A DNA stretch of 64,000 nt from Trissonchulus latispiculum. Lineage: Eukaryota; Nematoda; Enoplea; Enoplida; Ironidae. Made by a program: the position numbers and the translations under genes. Shown piece by piece: positions 20,940 to 35,200 of the stretch. The stretch lies in assembly GCA_030248195.1 (NCBI GenBank), contig JASAND010010747.1:1-64000 (forward strand), read 5' to 3'. The notes below the pieces were generated by a model. It saw only the letters and a list, made by a program, of their open reading frames with translations. It was not told where the DNA came from and searched no databases. The stretch's first letter is position 1; every line of letters begins with the position of its first letter.

Positions 20940-21612
20940 TCAAAATTTTATTAAATCATTCCAATCCTGTTCCAAGTCGAAATTCGGACTCTGAACGTAA
21001 TCCTGCAAAGCTTTCTGTGAAGATTTAGAGATTTTATAAAAATTGGCAAACTTTGAATGTGCTTTTCGGTGATCCATGTAGGAATAGGCTGACACAGTTA
21101 CATTGTTTACCACAATCGTTCCTGCCTGCGTCACCGGATTGTAAACTCCATTGGTATAGTGCTGCCGGATTGAAGTAATTCGTTCAACGCCAATTTCGGA
21201 AAGATCATCGGTAACTTGAAACAGACACATTCCTTCCCGCAACTCCTCAGCCAGCACCGAGTCCAAAACATCCAGGTCATCTATCTGACACAGAGATGAT
21301 ATTATCATGGTATGTTTCCTTGTGACAGTAAGTTTTGACCCAGAGCCGAGAGTTATCTCCAGCCCAAGGCGATTTACAGAATTGGGAGCGTGGAAAAGGA
21401 ACACAACCGGAGACCAATTCAATCCCTTCGCCTGGTCTATTGCCAATATCATTGTTCCAACATGAATGTCTTTGACTTGCATTAGGCCGTAAGGAGTCCT
21501 CACAAAATCGGTTCCAGAGATGCAAGTCCCACCACCACCACCACCACCACCTCCACCAGGTCCTGGTGCAGGTCCAGGAACTGGTACACTCCATTCGACC
21601 GAAAGTTCACCT
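20940..21612 (-). CDS. Hint-domain protein (hedgehog-type autoprocessing domain), last exon
   Basis: The exon starts after a good acceptor (AAATTTTTCAG) and ends in TGA at 20942-20940. A Pro/Gly linker (VPVPGPAPGPGG followed by polyGly) leads to the nucleophile Cys of a Hint domain (21524-21522, in GTCISGTDFVRTPYG). Known Hint/Hog features follow: the T-x-x-H block LTVTRKHTMI about 68-71 residues after the Cys, and GVYNPVTQAGTIVVNN, the Hedgehog GVYAPLT-GT-IVV strand pair. Hint domains self-cleave through a thioester at this Cys. Where Hedgehog has the Asp needed for cholesterol transfer, this protein has His (FLFHAPN). Where Hog has Cys in SCYA, this has Ala (VSAYS). It is therefore probably a non-Hedgehog Hint protein that cleaves without sterol. 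A candidate upstream exon (21815-21759, RISAVSISFNADALDG) does not splice in phase. The N-terminal domain is otherwise not found. Confidence 0.7.
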
Positions 21613-22288
21613 GAAAAATTTCATCTGTAATTTTATTCTGACAAGCTCTTTCTTTCTCAAATAACAGAAGTAGCGAAATAGGTGTCAGCACAGCATTTGT
21701 GATCCGAAAAATAGGGTTTTTCCAAACATTGGCTAATCAGATCAACACTTATACTCACGTTAGCAGTGCCATCTAATGCGTCAGCGTTAAAACTAATTGA
21801 GACAGCTGATATGCGCTGAAAAACTTATGAGTCAGCAATCACTTCGACTGAGCCAGTTTTTATTGTCATGGATCAACAAGAACATTTTGGAACTGCTGAC
21901 CAAGTACAAGTCCTCAGAGCTTCTGTTGAGTCAAAGGCTTAATCATGTTCAATGTCAACCTGTAGCTGCTACAGTGATTACAGTGAGTTGCAGCTAGAAA
22001 TTGATCATTTCCTTTCTCAATGTGTTTAAAACCAAATTAAACAAATTAATCAATTATGGGAGGAACGATGCTAGGAAAGAACTTAGTTAAGTAACCACTG
22101 GCTTATAAATATCTGTAATCTGAAGTTAGCTTCCCTTTTCATTAGTCGGTCAGAATATTGCTTGTCCTGCTCGTACGTGCGAGATTACCGTATTTGAGAG
22201 CAATGAACAAACAGCATCGGTGTAACGAAATTCAGATGTTCGACTAGGAATGTTAAGTGTTTCTGGCTGTGTGCTTACTTTTGCAACT

Positions 22289-22455
22289 TTAAGCCGATTT
22301 GGTCCATTTCTGAGCAAGTGTTGCCACTTCGCGAAAGGTAAACGGGCAAGGCAAGCATAAAAATGGGGATTGCGGTATTTCGTAAGAGTCGATTTCGTTC
22401 CCATCCATTCTGGTGGTACGGTCCAGACAAATCAAATTTGCCGAAGGGAAGAAGT
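22289..22455 (-). CDS. Candidate terminal exon, unrecognised protein (copy A)
   Basis: A minus-strand acceptor (GTTTTTACTTAG) opens a 55-codon frame ending in TAA (22291-22289). The translation is protein-like (PSANLICLDRTTRMDG, NEIDSYEIPQSPFLC, FTFREVATLAQKW). About 160 bp upstream lies another protein-like block (22721-22620, GPMGSKKYVKMRKIGD). A similar pair of blocks at similar spacing occurs at 58.5-58.75 kb. In copy B a 13-bp deletion shifts the frame in the last third. No family is recognised. Confidence 0.3.
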
Positions 22456-22729
22456 CTAAGTAAAAACTTTTTTAGTTTTTGATTTTATTCTGATCTGATG
22501 GAAAGTCTGATGAATTTTAACTTTTTGAGTTTATTCGGATCTGATGGAATGGCCACCATAGAAAAAGAAGTTTCAGAATTAAATAAACGGTTAAGGGGGT
22601 TCGCCAATGTTCGAACATCTCCAATTTTTCTCATTTTCACATATTTTTTACTTCCCATTGGTCCACAGAACAAGACACTTGCGTTGGTAAAACTTTGCTT
22701 GTCATTCAAAATAGTCCTCATAAGATGAC

Positions 22730-25700
22730 CCCGACATGTAACGTAGAAAACCTAAAGCTGGGAAAATTTCGAGGTGACCAAATGTTTGAGCGCTGTGAGT
22801 AAGCGTCAGCGAGTGAAACAATGCAGAGTTGTTGTTCGGAAGGTGACTTCCGAGAAAAATGAAGATTAGCCAAATTTGAAATTTCTGTTTTTCTTTAGTT
22901 TTATTGTGTGCAGCGTCATAGAGTGGCACTCCATGCTGTCTTATACATGCACTTTACTTTAAATGAAAGGTAACGGCATCCTTTAAGGACTTTAATCTAT
23001 TGACGCGTTGGGATTAGCTAAATATGGGAAGATATTGTACGGCCCAAGCCCAAGTCATTCTAATGCTGGGATTACCGGGAATCATTTGCAGTCAATGTTT
23101 GCATGAAAGCTGTCATAACACGTGAAAGGAAAATCATACAATACCCTATGTTACTTGTTGTAAGCTGTAAATATCCCATTCGTACACGTATGGCAATTTT
23201 GTGAGATTAAATGTCAAGGTTCAAAGTTTTTAGCAAAGTCTTGCTTATCAATGAGCCTCATTCTGGCAAAAGAATTGTAGGCTATGGTCTTGCTTCTGAC
23301 AATGCGTTAGTCCCCAGTACGGAACGGTTTGTAGGACTTTCGACCGATTATAGGTTATAGATATAGTTATAGTTTGAGCAAGAAGCCCTATAAGGTAACT
23401 TTGCAGTTTGTAGTTGTACACTATTAGTTTTGTAAGCATCCAAAATATTTCACGAGAAGGTTTAAAATGTCTGAGTTAGGGATTTAGGCTCGCGGCTCAG
23501 CCAGGCTCAGCTCGGTTCGGCTCCAGGGTTCAGATGTGCGTCTGGAGGCAAAGTTTCTTATTCGGACGCAACGGAATCTTAACAGGAGTTTTAACCTATA
23601 AGCAACGTCATTTCAGGAAAAAATTACTTTTGCAGAAGTTAAATCCTTTAATGTTTCCAGTTGCTATTTTTCCGTATTCTTTATTAAAATTTCTTCGGTT
23701 CACTTAAGTTCAAATTAAAACTTCACCCCCAGACCCCTGATGTTTTCTGCTTTGTCCTTGAATGCTAAGGTGCAAGGTCATGTCTCTTGTTTTTTGTTGA
23801 GTTACCGTCCACCTACATCCATATTTGATATTTTTTGAATTCGTAAATCGCACATCAATTGGTAAAGCTTTACTATGTGAATATTTTAGTGTGTTCTCAT
23901 TCCAACAGTTCTCATGACAATTTAATCTTTTTAAACATTTTCATTGCGGATTTTATTGGTAACTGAAAAATCTCCAACTTCTGGGGGCTCCGCCCCTCAC
24001 GCACCCGCTGCTCATTCGCAATAATCTCTTGAGGATTTAGTAGTTCTCAGTTATTTTCTAAACAGAATTTATGTTTAAATATATACTTCCTTTCTTTTCA
24101 GCGATATTTATTTAATGGATATTTAACTAATTTTTAATGCTTTAATTAGTTTTACTATAACATACAACGACCAGAAAAATATGTATCTTTAGATGCCTGC
24201 ATGTTTCTTAAATCTCAAAAATTCTCCAACTTCTGGGGTACTCCGACCTGCAGACCCCCTCGTATATATTGCGCGCATCTATAGGTATCTTGTAATCGTG
24301 TATTACTGTTAAGCAGCATCAACCTTTTAAATACTCTTTCAAAAAATTAAATTGTTTGCAAAATGGATGAGGTTCCTTAGTCACGAGCTGACCAAGACCA
24401 TAGGAAAAACTTTACTTCAATTACATTTTGTTGTCTGTTGCCCAGCTGGTCACTGTCGGCCCTCAGTTTGTGTTTGTGTTAATTCTGTCCGGCCTGCTAA
24501 CTATTTTGGCACATTTTGCAAAATTTTTTTCAACTAAATGGTGCATGAAGTAAGCCTTGTTGACCGGCCGGCCAAGAGGTGAACTCGGCCGGCTGACCTA
24601 CCGTGACAGGAAAACCAGCCGGCCGCTGAATGGTCTGTTCACTGCCGCCCTGCCGGCCCAAATTAAGTTTCAGCAGTTTATCAAATTTTTCAGTAAGCAG
24701 ATTTTAAATCATGCTGACACCGGCTGGCCAACATCGCTTTGTCATGCTTCCGATCTTGCCACAATATAACAGTCAATAAGGTCACTAAATTATGAAATTA
24801 ACTAAATATCTATATCGTCGGGATCCATCAATCTTAAACTGGCAGCATAATGGACTTTTGGTCTTATTATTCTAATTAGAATTATCCACTGTAAGTTTGG
24901 TTATACCACTGTTCTCATTAAAAATAAAAAGTCATAAGTACGCAATGTGTTACAAATCGCAGCTTTTAAAATGTGCCCATTGCTTTTAAAGGGGGGGGGA
25001 GTCCATGTTTTGTCATTTTTTCTTTGATGTCGCTGATTTTTACATATTTTATTGTCCAAACGGTATATTTTAATGAGTTTTTAAAATTAAAGTAGTAAGT
25101 CTTACAGTTATTGAATAACTACACCTCAAAGTTGAGATTTCAAGGTTACTAACAAAGTTGAGACATTTTTGCGTGCGCCAGAGAAAGCTCACCAATGGCA
25201 AAACTGCTCCTTCCAAATTAAGTTTCAGCAGTTTATCAAATTTTTCAGTAATATACAGAAATATCATACTATTTCCATGTTTCCGGGCTGTGATTTGTAG
25301 GAATCAGAATTTCAAATTAGGTCTTTGAAAATTTTAAATTTTTTGAAGTATCAATAGTAATTCAGATTTTCGAGCCGTGGCTACCGTTGATACCTAGAGA
25401 AACGTGGACAGTCAAAATGTTTCATGCCTCACAAATTCCAAGAATATTTCAACAATTTATTTGTAATGTATACAACCAACACTTTGATTCCTGACATCAT
25501 TGAGTAAGTAGCGTGGACATTTACAGTTGCAGTCATTAGAAAATACTGGCAAATTGGTTTTAGTTTCTCCTCAATCTCGTTTCTCTTTTTATAGCTTTTA
25601 ACATTTTTGTTAATTAACTCTGCTGCTAGCATCTGTAGTCGTATTTCGTGGATATGATTGTTATTTTAGATATTAATTGCTACGCACTGAATTTGCTTGT

Positions 25701-25976
25701 TAAGGAGGGTGCCTCTCCTACGATTTTTAAATCAGAAATCCCTTTTAGGAACAAAACATAGAAGGTATGCTGGAACTGCCGGTTAAACACCGAAGTGCCT
25801 TTGTTGCTTAGAAGACGACTTAGGCCATTTTTCTGATGCGAAAAGTTGCGTTCTAGGATTGAAAATAACTAGGAGCCTGACTGACGTTGGTTTGTGCCGT
25901 TTACGTTTTGTGCTTCTCTTTTTGCTATCATCTCACTGCTCAAAAGTATTGAAACTGTATTTTGAAATAATATAAT
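22730..25976. other. AT-rich interior of copy A, no gene recognised
   Basis: A 38-bp direct repeat (from AAATTAAGTTTCAGCAGTTT) occurs at about 24660 and 25217. A patch of GGCCGG words lies at about 24563-24660. Small frames are unconvincing. Confidence 0.3.
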
Positions 25977-26220
25977 TGTGAAAAACTAGCACCTAAGGTC
26001 TGTGATTCTAAACAGTCGTTCAAACTAACGCTTTCTTCTGTGTAGTGACTTCAGTCTGAGGTGATGAGTCATACTTCTAATTAGACTAAGTAATCAGTGT
26101 TGATATTGTTTCACGTCAGGATCGGTCGGGTTCTTAACCCATATTTTATATATTAGCTGTGCCTATTTGATTATTTGCTCATAAATTGTAAGTTGATTTG
26201 ATAAACACATTGTTACGCCA
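25977..26220 (+). mobile_element. 245-bp LTR-like repeat, 5' copy (copy A)
   Basis: Starts TGTGAAAAACTAGC and ends ATTGTTACGCCA (TG...CA). A diverged copy (roughly 85% by eye) lies at 30875-31121 in direct orientation. No primer-binding site starting TGG is visible just after it. With its partner it outlines a 5.1-kb element. Confidence 0.55.
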
Positions 26221-26560
26221 ACCTCGGCCCATGTTTGAATAGGCTAGGATTAGTTAGGGATCTACAGATCGGGAGTTGCACCCTCTCGGAGAACCTGCAT
26301 TAATCGCCATTCAATTCTCGGTTAAGTTCCCGGCAAAAAGCAAAAAGACCACGACATACATAGAGCTTTATAAGCCATTAATTAGTAAAACGTAATAAAA
26401 TCTGGATTCTTTATTTGGGATCTCAGTGTCATTTTTGGCATTTTCGAACACTCTTTTCTGCTTTTTTGAGTCGAAAACAAAAAACCTTTTTCGTCTTATC
26501 GGTTACACAAACCAGAAAATGCTAAAAATGGCGTCGCTCCCCATAACCCCCCTCAATTTG
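26221..26560. other. Interior of the 245-bp-LTR element, left part
   Basis: Non-coding AT-rich sequence between the left 245-bp repeat and the (TA)n/(TG)n tract. No primer-binding site or ORF was recognised. Confidence 0.3.
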
Positions 26561-27678
<1,118 letters not shown>

Positions 27679-30600
27679 TACGTATATAACTTTTTAACCA
27701 ATTTCGTAGTTCTTTCGTGTTTTTGGGTCGATTGAAAAAGAACTATTGTTGCTTTTATGCACGCGTACGCATTAAACTCAGAGCATTTTCATATCGTTTT
27801 GGTCTTGTTTTCGTGGAAAAATGCATTTTCAGATGGAGTTTTGACGAAATTTTGTAACGTGGAAACATACGTACATTAGCCAACTGGTAATTTTGGTCAA
27901 TTTTAAGGAAAACAGAAAGTCATACAGGCACTAAATATGCTGCTTTCGTATAGTTATGCCCATTTTCCGAAAGAAACGTGCCCCCTCCCCAGTTTTTTCA
28001 TCGACAATCTTGACCTTTTTCCGTGCTTGAGCTGTGTGTGCTGTGTGAAATGTGCTGAAAGTATAGAAAAGTGCATTGATGAAAAGTTGAAGGCATATAA
28101 GTATACGTATACGAAGAATGCATTTGATTCGGATAAGAATGACTTGGTTATAATTTCCCAGCCACGAGCTTTGTCATCGCCATTCTCAGCAATTGGATCT
28201 TTAGGATCTAATAATCAATAATAATACTGGATGTACGTATGGAATACGTAAACAGAGCAAAGGAGGATGCTTCGAATAGGACACCTGGTCACTGTACTCA
28301 TATATCATAAGTGCGAACAGCTTGTATGGCCATCTTCATGTTAGTGCGTTGCTGCCACACAAAGGCGCATGTCGTAGGTCTCTACGTCGTGTTTCTGTCG
28401 TGATCGTAGCATTGTTTCATTCATTTTTCCTTTTTCTTTCTTCCTTTTTTCCTTCAACGTTCAACTTTCTCTGTCTCTTTTTGTTGTTTTGTATTTTTGT
28501 CAATCATTTAACCGGAATTTTGTTGCAATCTGACGTTTCGTCATTTTTTATCTTAACCTGTAAGTTTGGTTAGTTTCTCTCATCGGAATTATTGGGATTC
28601 TTGGAATTATTCGAAAAGCAAGCAAAGTCTATTAGTTAACCGGTACAAACCGTACGTATGATGGTTAACCAGAAAGAAAGAAGGACTTAATAAAGGCTTA
28701 TTAATACGTGACTACTTAAAACGCCTCAGATACGTTTAATTGAAGAATTTACATTTAATTGAAGTTTGGCTTGCTATCTATCGAATACTTTTGTAGTATC
28801 CCTATAGTTAATCCAGTATTATTTTTGAAGCTAGTTAGTATTTTTGTTCGTTTACCGGTACATTTTGCATTCTATACTTTGGCATTACCAGTTTGGCATT
28901 TTGTTTACTTACTTCGTTTTTGTCCTTTTGCTTATTTTTGCCGAATGTTAATCCAAAAGCTTAGAAATCCAAAAATATTGTGTTAGTCTGCGTAGTTATT
29001 CCATGTACAGTTAATTTGTTATCTTTTGTAATTAAGTTTCGGCAAGCCACACTTCACAACGAAATATGTTTATGCGTTGTATAATTATGCTACGATTAGA
29101 GTTAGTTTCTATTTTTAATCAAACCTACCTGATAACGCTCAAGTGCCATGACGGTGTACTATCGTTTCTCTTTTGTAATCTTTCCTTTCTTTTCTATCTT
29201 GAAATTAGCATCATACAGCTCGTAAAACAAGGATATTCAAGGTGTACACATGTCTTTTGTAAATCAGTAGTTTTCTTTAACCTTGGAGTGCATCTCTAGT
29301 CTTTTCTGTAAAAAACGTGATCTCTGTAAAAACGTAGAATTTCCTTTCTGTTTTTCTTTTTTCTGTCTCGCGCTTATCTTCTCTAAATTCTTGGCACGAA
29401 ATCTCAAGTTTAAGTACGAGTATTTTCATATATGTTTGTCTAATCCCCGTATGTTTCAGCTTTACGGCTCTGCCAATGGTGTTTCTCAACTGTGCGGATC
29501 GACGGTGTTAACCAGGCTCGAGGGCGGGTGCCCAACAGTGGCCATATTCCTGCCATCATAGCTGCCTTCTATTTGAACTTTTTCGTAGTCCTACTTGTTT
29601 GTCATACTATGTTATAGTCGTTTAATAGTCTTTTTGTGTTCAAAATTTTTTTATTCACTTTAAACTTAGCCTTAAAATCTTGCTTTAATTTTTGTATTGT
29701 TGTACTGTTTATATTAGTTTGTCTGTTTAGCCTAGGTTGTTTGTTTTTGTTAGCTAGGTTTCGGATTTGTTTTGTGAAATTCGTAGGAACCCATTTCTTT
29801 CGCGCGGGGTGAAACTATAACAAAAACATTGAAAACTGAGAAGTTTGATAACCTGTTGATTAGTTTATATTTGTTAGGACTTATTAAGATATGTGTAATT
29901 GCTGTTTGTGAAATTATATTTGAAATTTTCTCGAAAATGTATTGGGTTTCTTGTATTCTCCTTAAACTGCTAATTGCTATTGCACAATTTCGAGAGATAA
30001 GGGCTTTAAGCCAAGGGCCAAGAGTAGAGCTAAGACGGGTTGTGCTGTAAACGGTAGTTTCTGTCTGTGCTTTCTACTATTTACCTGTGAACCTGTAATC
30101 CTACTGTTAATATTTGTTTGCTAGATTACATATATATAGTATGTTTGTTATCTTTGAGTTTCGCTGTATAGAATAACTTGTACTTTTTGTCTTACTTTAT
30201 ACTTGTGTAGCTAGAATTTTGAACTTTTGTTGTTACCATAAATGTCGTATTTAGGTAGCTTTCATTGAACATCGTTGCACAGATACTTATGCCGTATATA
30301 ATCTTTTGGAAACTGTTGTAAAGCATAAATTTGTCGTATTTACCCAATGTACAGCAGTGATTTTGCATGGTCAGGCCCTGTGTAACTATACTTGTAGGTG
30401 TGTGAGTTTTGTGTGTTGGGAAGAGTGTGTGAATGGGGTTTTTCTAACCATAGAGGCATTTGGTACTACCTTTTCATATTGGGTCTCGATCCTTTATTTT
30501 TGATTTCTCCTTACTCTCTTTTCATTTTGAATCGCAGTATCGTTTGAAATGTTATCAAGTTTCGTGCAAGCAAGCAGTTAATCTCCAGTTTCGATTAGAG

Positions 30601-30874
30601 CCTGCTTTTGACTGCTACGCTACCAAACTATTCTATTTTCTTTTTAAACTTTGTACTTTCTTTTGTAAGGCACTTGGCTTACTCTTGAAGTTACTTGAAG
30701 TTACTTTCATGGGCAGTAAAAGCGCCAGGACTTCTTAACGGTTGCTTACTGGTCGCCCATGTAGCTTTTCTTTTTCTTGCAATTTTTCATCAACTTTTAA
30801 CTCTCGAATTATGGTAGCAACTCTCGTTCTCTCTGAATTTTTAGCAGACGCTAAAAACTTTCGCAGGGGGATGA
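27679..30874. other. T-rich non-coding interior of the 245-bp-LTR element
   Basis: This 3.2-kb stretch has T far in excess of A on the + strand and no recognisable coding region. The longest frame (27937-28221, 94 codons, Cys-rich start) has no motif and no support. The segment ends in GCAGGGGGATGA at about 30863-30874, a polypurine tract directly before the 3' LTR. Such long non-coding interiors are typical of LARD-type elements. Confidence 0.5.
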
Positions 30875-31121
30875 TGTGAAAACTAGCAACTACGGCCTGC
30901 GATTCTAAACAGCCGTTCAAACTAATGCTTTCTTCTGTGTAGCGACTTCGGTCTGAGATGATGAGTCATACTTTCAATTAGACTAATTAATCAGTGTTAG
31001 TATTGTTTCACGGCAGGATCGGTCGGGTTCTTAACCCATATTTTAGATATCAGCTGTGCCGTCCTATTTGATTATTTACTGATAAATTGTAAGTTGATTT
31101 GATAAACACATTGTTACGCCA
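30875..31121 (+). mobile_element. 245-bp LTR-like repeat, 3' copy (copy A)
   Basis: Partner of 25977-26220, preceded by a polypurine tract. Ends TTGTTACGCCA. The divergence between the two LTRs shows that the insertion is much older than the 9.5-kb duplication that copied it. Confidence 0.55.
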
Positions 31122-31316
31122 CATTGTTACCTTAAGTGTTCGAGGAGGGAGGGAATAAGCTTTACCTCACGAGCCAGTGTGGTACAGTGAGATATAAACG
31201 GATAAAATTTAAATAGTATCTTACATGATAAGAAAGCAAGGAATAATCGCACAAGCAATCGCATCACCATTCTCAAATCTCTGTTTAGAACAAAAGATAA
31301 TATCTGCTACGTCAGT

Positions 31317-31650
31317 CGTGTGCCACTTGATAGAACCAAGTTGAATTTCAACATTTGGTAAGTTTAAGTATTAAGTATAAACTTTTAACTAAGACATGAG
31401 GGGAAAAACAGGATCTCATAAATACCAAGGTTATGTCTGATTAATACACTTGTTGACAGTTACTTCAAGATTCAAAATTTTTTGAAAATCCGGTACAATT
31501 TACAGTGAATATAGTGCTGAACAGGGAAGTATTTGGCCTAGTATGGGACGTCATTGTTGTTATGATGGTTTGCTAAATTTTCATGTTTTAAACTTGAAAA
31601 GGCCACAAGTGTTAAACGTTGAAGAGCCGATGTGTAACTTTAGGAATCAG
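31317..31650. other. 334-bp spacer between copies A and B
   Basis: Single-copy within this window. It is not found after copy B, so the arrangement is not a simple head-to-tail duplication. A + frame at 31543-31773 crosses from the spacer into copy B without any motif. Confidence 0.5.
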
Positions 31651-32106
31651 AAAACTTATGAGTCAGCAATCACTTCGACTGAGCCAGTTTTTCTTGTCAT
31701 GGATCAACAAGAACATTTTGGAACTGCTAACCAAGTACAAGTCCTCAGAGCTTCTGTTGAGTCAAAGGCTTAATTATGTTCAATGTCAACCTGTAGCTGC
31801 TACAGTGATTACAGTGAGTTGCAGCTAGAAATTGATCATTTCCTTTCTCAATGTGTTTAAAACCAAATTAAACAAATTAATCAATTATGGGAGGAACGAT
31901 GCTAGGAAAGAACTTAGTTAAGTAACCACTGGCTTATAAATATCTGTAATCTGAAGTTAGCTTCCCTTTTCATTAGTCGGTCAGAATATTGCTTGTCCTG
32001 TTCGTACGTGCGAGATTACCGTTTTGAGAGCAATGAACAAACAGCATCGGTGTAACGAAATTCAGATGTTCGACTAGGAATGTTAAGTGTTTCTGGCTGT
32101 GTGCTT

Positions 32107-32270
32107 ACTTTTGCAACTTTAAGCCGATTTGGTCCATTTCTGAGCAAGTGTTGCCACTTCGGGCAAGGCAAGCATAAAAATGGGGATTGCGGTATTTCGT
32201 AAGAGTCGATTTCGTTCCCATCCATTCTGGTGGTACGGTCCAGACAAATCAAATTTGCCGAAGGGAAGAA
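32107..32270 (-). pseudogene. Copy B counterpart of the candidate exon, frameshifted
   Basis: Same acceptor and start as the copy A exon (LICLDRTTRMDGNEID), but 13 bp are missing after PFLCLPCP, so the remaining codons are read in another phase. If the exon is real, only copy A keeps the original C-terminus. Confidence 0.3.
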
Positions 32271-35200
32271 GTCTAAGTAAAAACTTTTTTAGTTTTTGAT
32301 TTTATTCTGATCTGATGGAAAGTCTGATGAATTTTAACTTTTTGAGTTTATTCGGATCTGATGGAATGGCCACCATAGAAAAAGAAGTTTCAGAATTAAA
32401 TAAACGGTTAAGGGGGTTCGCCAATGTTCGAACATCTCCAATTTTTCTCATTTTCACATTTTTTACTTCCCATTGGTCCACAGAACAAGACACTTGCGTT
32501 GGTAAAACTTTGCTTGTCATTCAAAATATTCCTCATAAGATGACCCCGACATGTAACGTAGAAAACCTAAAGCTGGGAAAATTTCGAGGTGACCAAATGT
32601 TTGAGCGCTGTGAGTAAGCGTCAGCGAGTGAAACAATGCAGAGTTGTTGTTCGGAAGGTGACTTCCGAGAAAAATGAAGATTAGCCAAATTTGAAATTTC
32701 TGTTTTTCTTTAGTTTTATTGTGTGCAGCGTCATAGAGTGGCACTCCATGCTGTCTTATACATGCACTTTACTTTAAATGAAAGGTAACGGCATCCTTTA
32801 AGGACTTTAATCTATTGACGCGTTGGGATTAGCTAAATATGGGAAGATATTGTACGGCCCAAGCCCAAGTCATTCTAATGCTGGGATTACCGGGAATCAT
32901 TTGCAGTCAATGTTTGCATGAAAGCTGTCATAACACGTGAAAGGAAAATCATACAATACCCTATGTTACTTGTTGTAAGCTGTAAATATCCCATTCGTAC
33001 ACGTATGGCAATTTTGTGAGATTAAATGTCAAGGTTCAAAGTTTTTAGCAAAGTCTTGCTTATCAATGAGCCTCATTCTGGCAAAAGAATTGTAGGCTAT
33101 GGTCTTGCTTCTGACAATGCGTTAGTCCCCAGTACGGAACGGTTTGTAGGACTTTCGACCGATTATAGGTTATAGATATAGTTATAGTTTGAGCAAGAAG
33201 CCCTATAAGGTAACTTTGCAGTTTGTAGTTGTACACTATTAGTTTTGTAAGCATCCAAAATATTTCACGAGAAGGTTTAAAATGTCTGAGTTAGGGATTT
33301 AGGCTCGCGGCTCAGCCAGGCTCAGCTCGGTTCGGCTCCAGGGTTCAGATGTGCGTCTGGAGGCAAAGTTTCTTATTCGGACGCAACGGAATCTTAACAG
33401 GAGTTTTAACCTATAAGCAACGTCATTTCAGGAAAAAATTACTTTTGCAGAAGTTAAATCCTTTAATGTTTCCAGTTGCTATTTTTCCGTATTCTTTATT
33501 AAAATTTCTTCGGTTCACTTAAGTTCAAATTAAAACTTCACCCCCAGACCCCTGATGTTTTCTGCTTTGTCCTTGAATGCTAAGGTGCAAGGTCATGTCT
33601 CTTGTTTTTTGTTGAGTTACCGTCCACCTACATCCATATTTGATATTTTTTGAATTCGTAAATCGCACATCAATTGGTAAAGCTTTACTATGTGAATATT
33701 TTAGTGTGTTCTCATTCCAACAGTTCTCATGACAATTTAATCTTTTTAAACATTTTCATTGCGGATTTTATTGGTAACTGAAAAATCTCCAACTTCTGGG
33801 GGCTCCGCCCCTCACGCACCCGCTGCTCATTCGCAATAATCTCTTGAGGATTTAGTAGTTCTCAGTTATTTTCTAAACAGAATTTATGTTTAAATATATA
33901 CTTCCTTTCTTTTCAGCGATATTTATTTAATGGATATTTAACTAATTTTTAATGCTTTAATTAGTTTTACTATAACATACAACGACCAGAAAAATATGTA
34001 TCTTTAGATGCCTGCATGTTTCTTAAATCTCAAAAATTCTCCAACTTCTGGGGTACTCCGACCTGCAGACCCCCTCGTATATATTGCGCGCATCTATAGG
34101 TATCTTGTAATCGTGTATTACTGTTAAGCAGCATCAACCTTTTAAATACTCTTTCAAAAAATTAAATTGTTTGCAAAATGGATGAGGTTCCTTAGTCACG
34201 AGCTGACCAAGACCATAGGAAAAACTTTACTTCAATTACATTTTGTTGTCTGTTGCCCAGCTGGTCACTGTCGGCCCTCAGTTTGTGTTTGTGTTAATTC
34301 TGTCCGGCCTGCTAACTATTTTGGCACATTTTGCAAAATTTTTTTCAACTAAATGGTGCATGAAGTAAGCCTTGTTGACCGGCCGGCCAAGAGGTGAACT
34401 CGGCCGGCTGACCTACCGTGACAGGAAAACCAGCCGGCCGCTGAATGGTCTGTTCACTGCCGCCCTGCCGGCCCAAATTAAGTTTCAGCAGTTTATCAAA
34501 TTTTTCAGTAAGCAGATTTTAAATCATGCTGACACCGGCTGGCCAACATCGCTTTGTCATGCTTCCGATCTTGCCACAATATAACAGTCAATAAGGTCAC
34601 TAAATTATGAAATTAACTAAATATCTATATCGTCGGGATCCATCAATCTTAAACTGGCAGCATAATGGACTTTTGGTCTTATTATTCTAATTAGAATTAT
34701 CCACTGTAAGATTGGTTATACCACTGTTCTCATTAAAAATAAAAAGTCATAAGTACGCAATGTGTTACAAATCGCAGCTTTTAAAATGTGCCCATTGCTT
34801 TTAAAGGGGGGGAGTCCATGTTTTGTCATTTTTTCTTTGATGTCGCTGATTTTTACATATTTTATTGTCCAAATGGTATATTTTAATGAGTTTTTAAAAT
34901 TAAAGTAGTAAGTCTTACAGTTATTGAATAACTACACCTCAAAGTTGAGATTTCAAGGTTACTAACAAAGTTGAGACATTTTTGCGTGCGCCAGAGAAAG
35001 CTCACCAATGGCAAAACTGCTCCTTCCAAATTAAGTTTCAGCAGTTTATCAAATTTTTCAGTAATAAACAGAAATATCATACTATTTCCATGTTTCCGGG
35101 CTGTGGTTTGTAGGAATCAGAATTTCAAATTAGGTCTTTGAAAATTTTAAATTTTTTGAAGTATCAATAGTAATTCAGATTTTCGAGCCGTGGCTACCGT

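Noticed and set aside
27937..28221. 94-codon Cys-rich + frame, duplicated at 37469-37753
   Set aside because: Its presence in both copies is expected from the recent duplication. No motif, splice site or codon evidence supports it.
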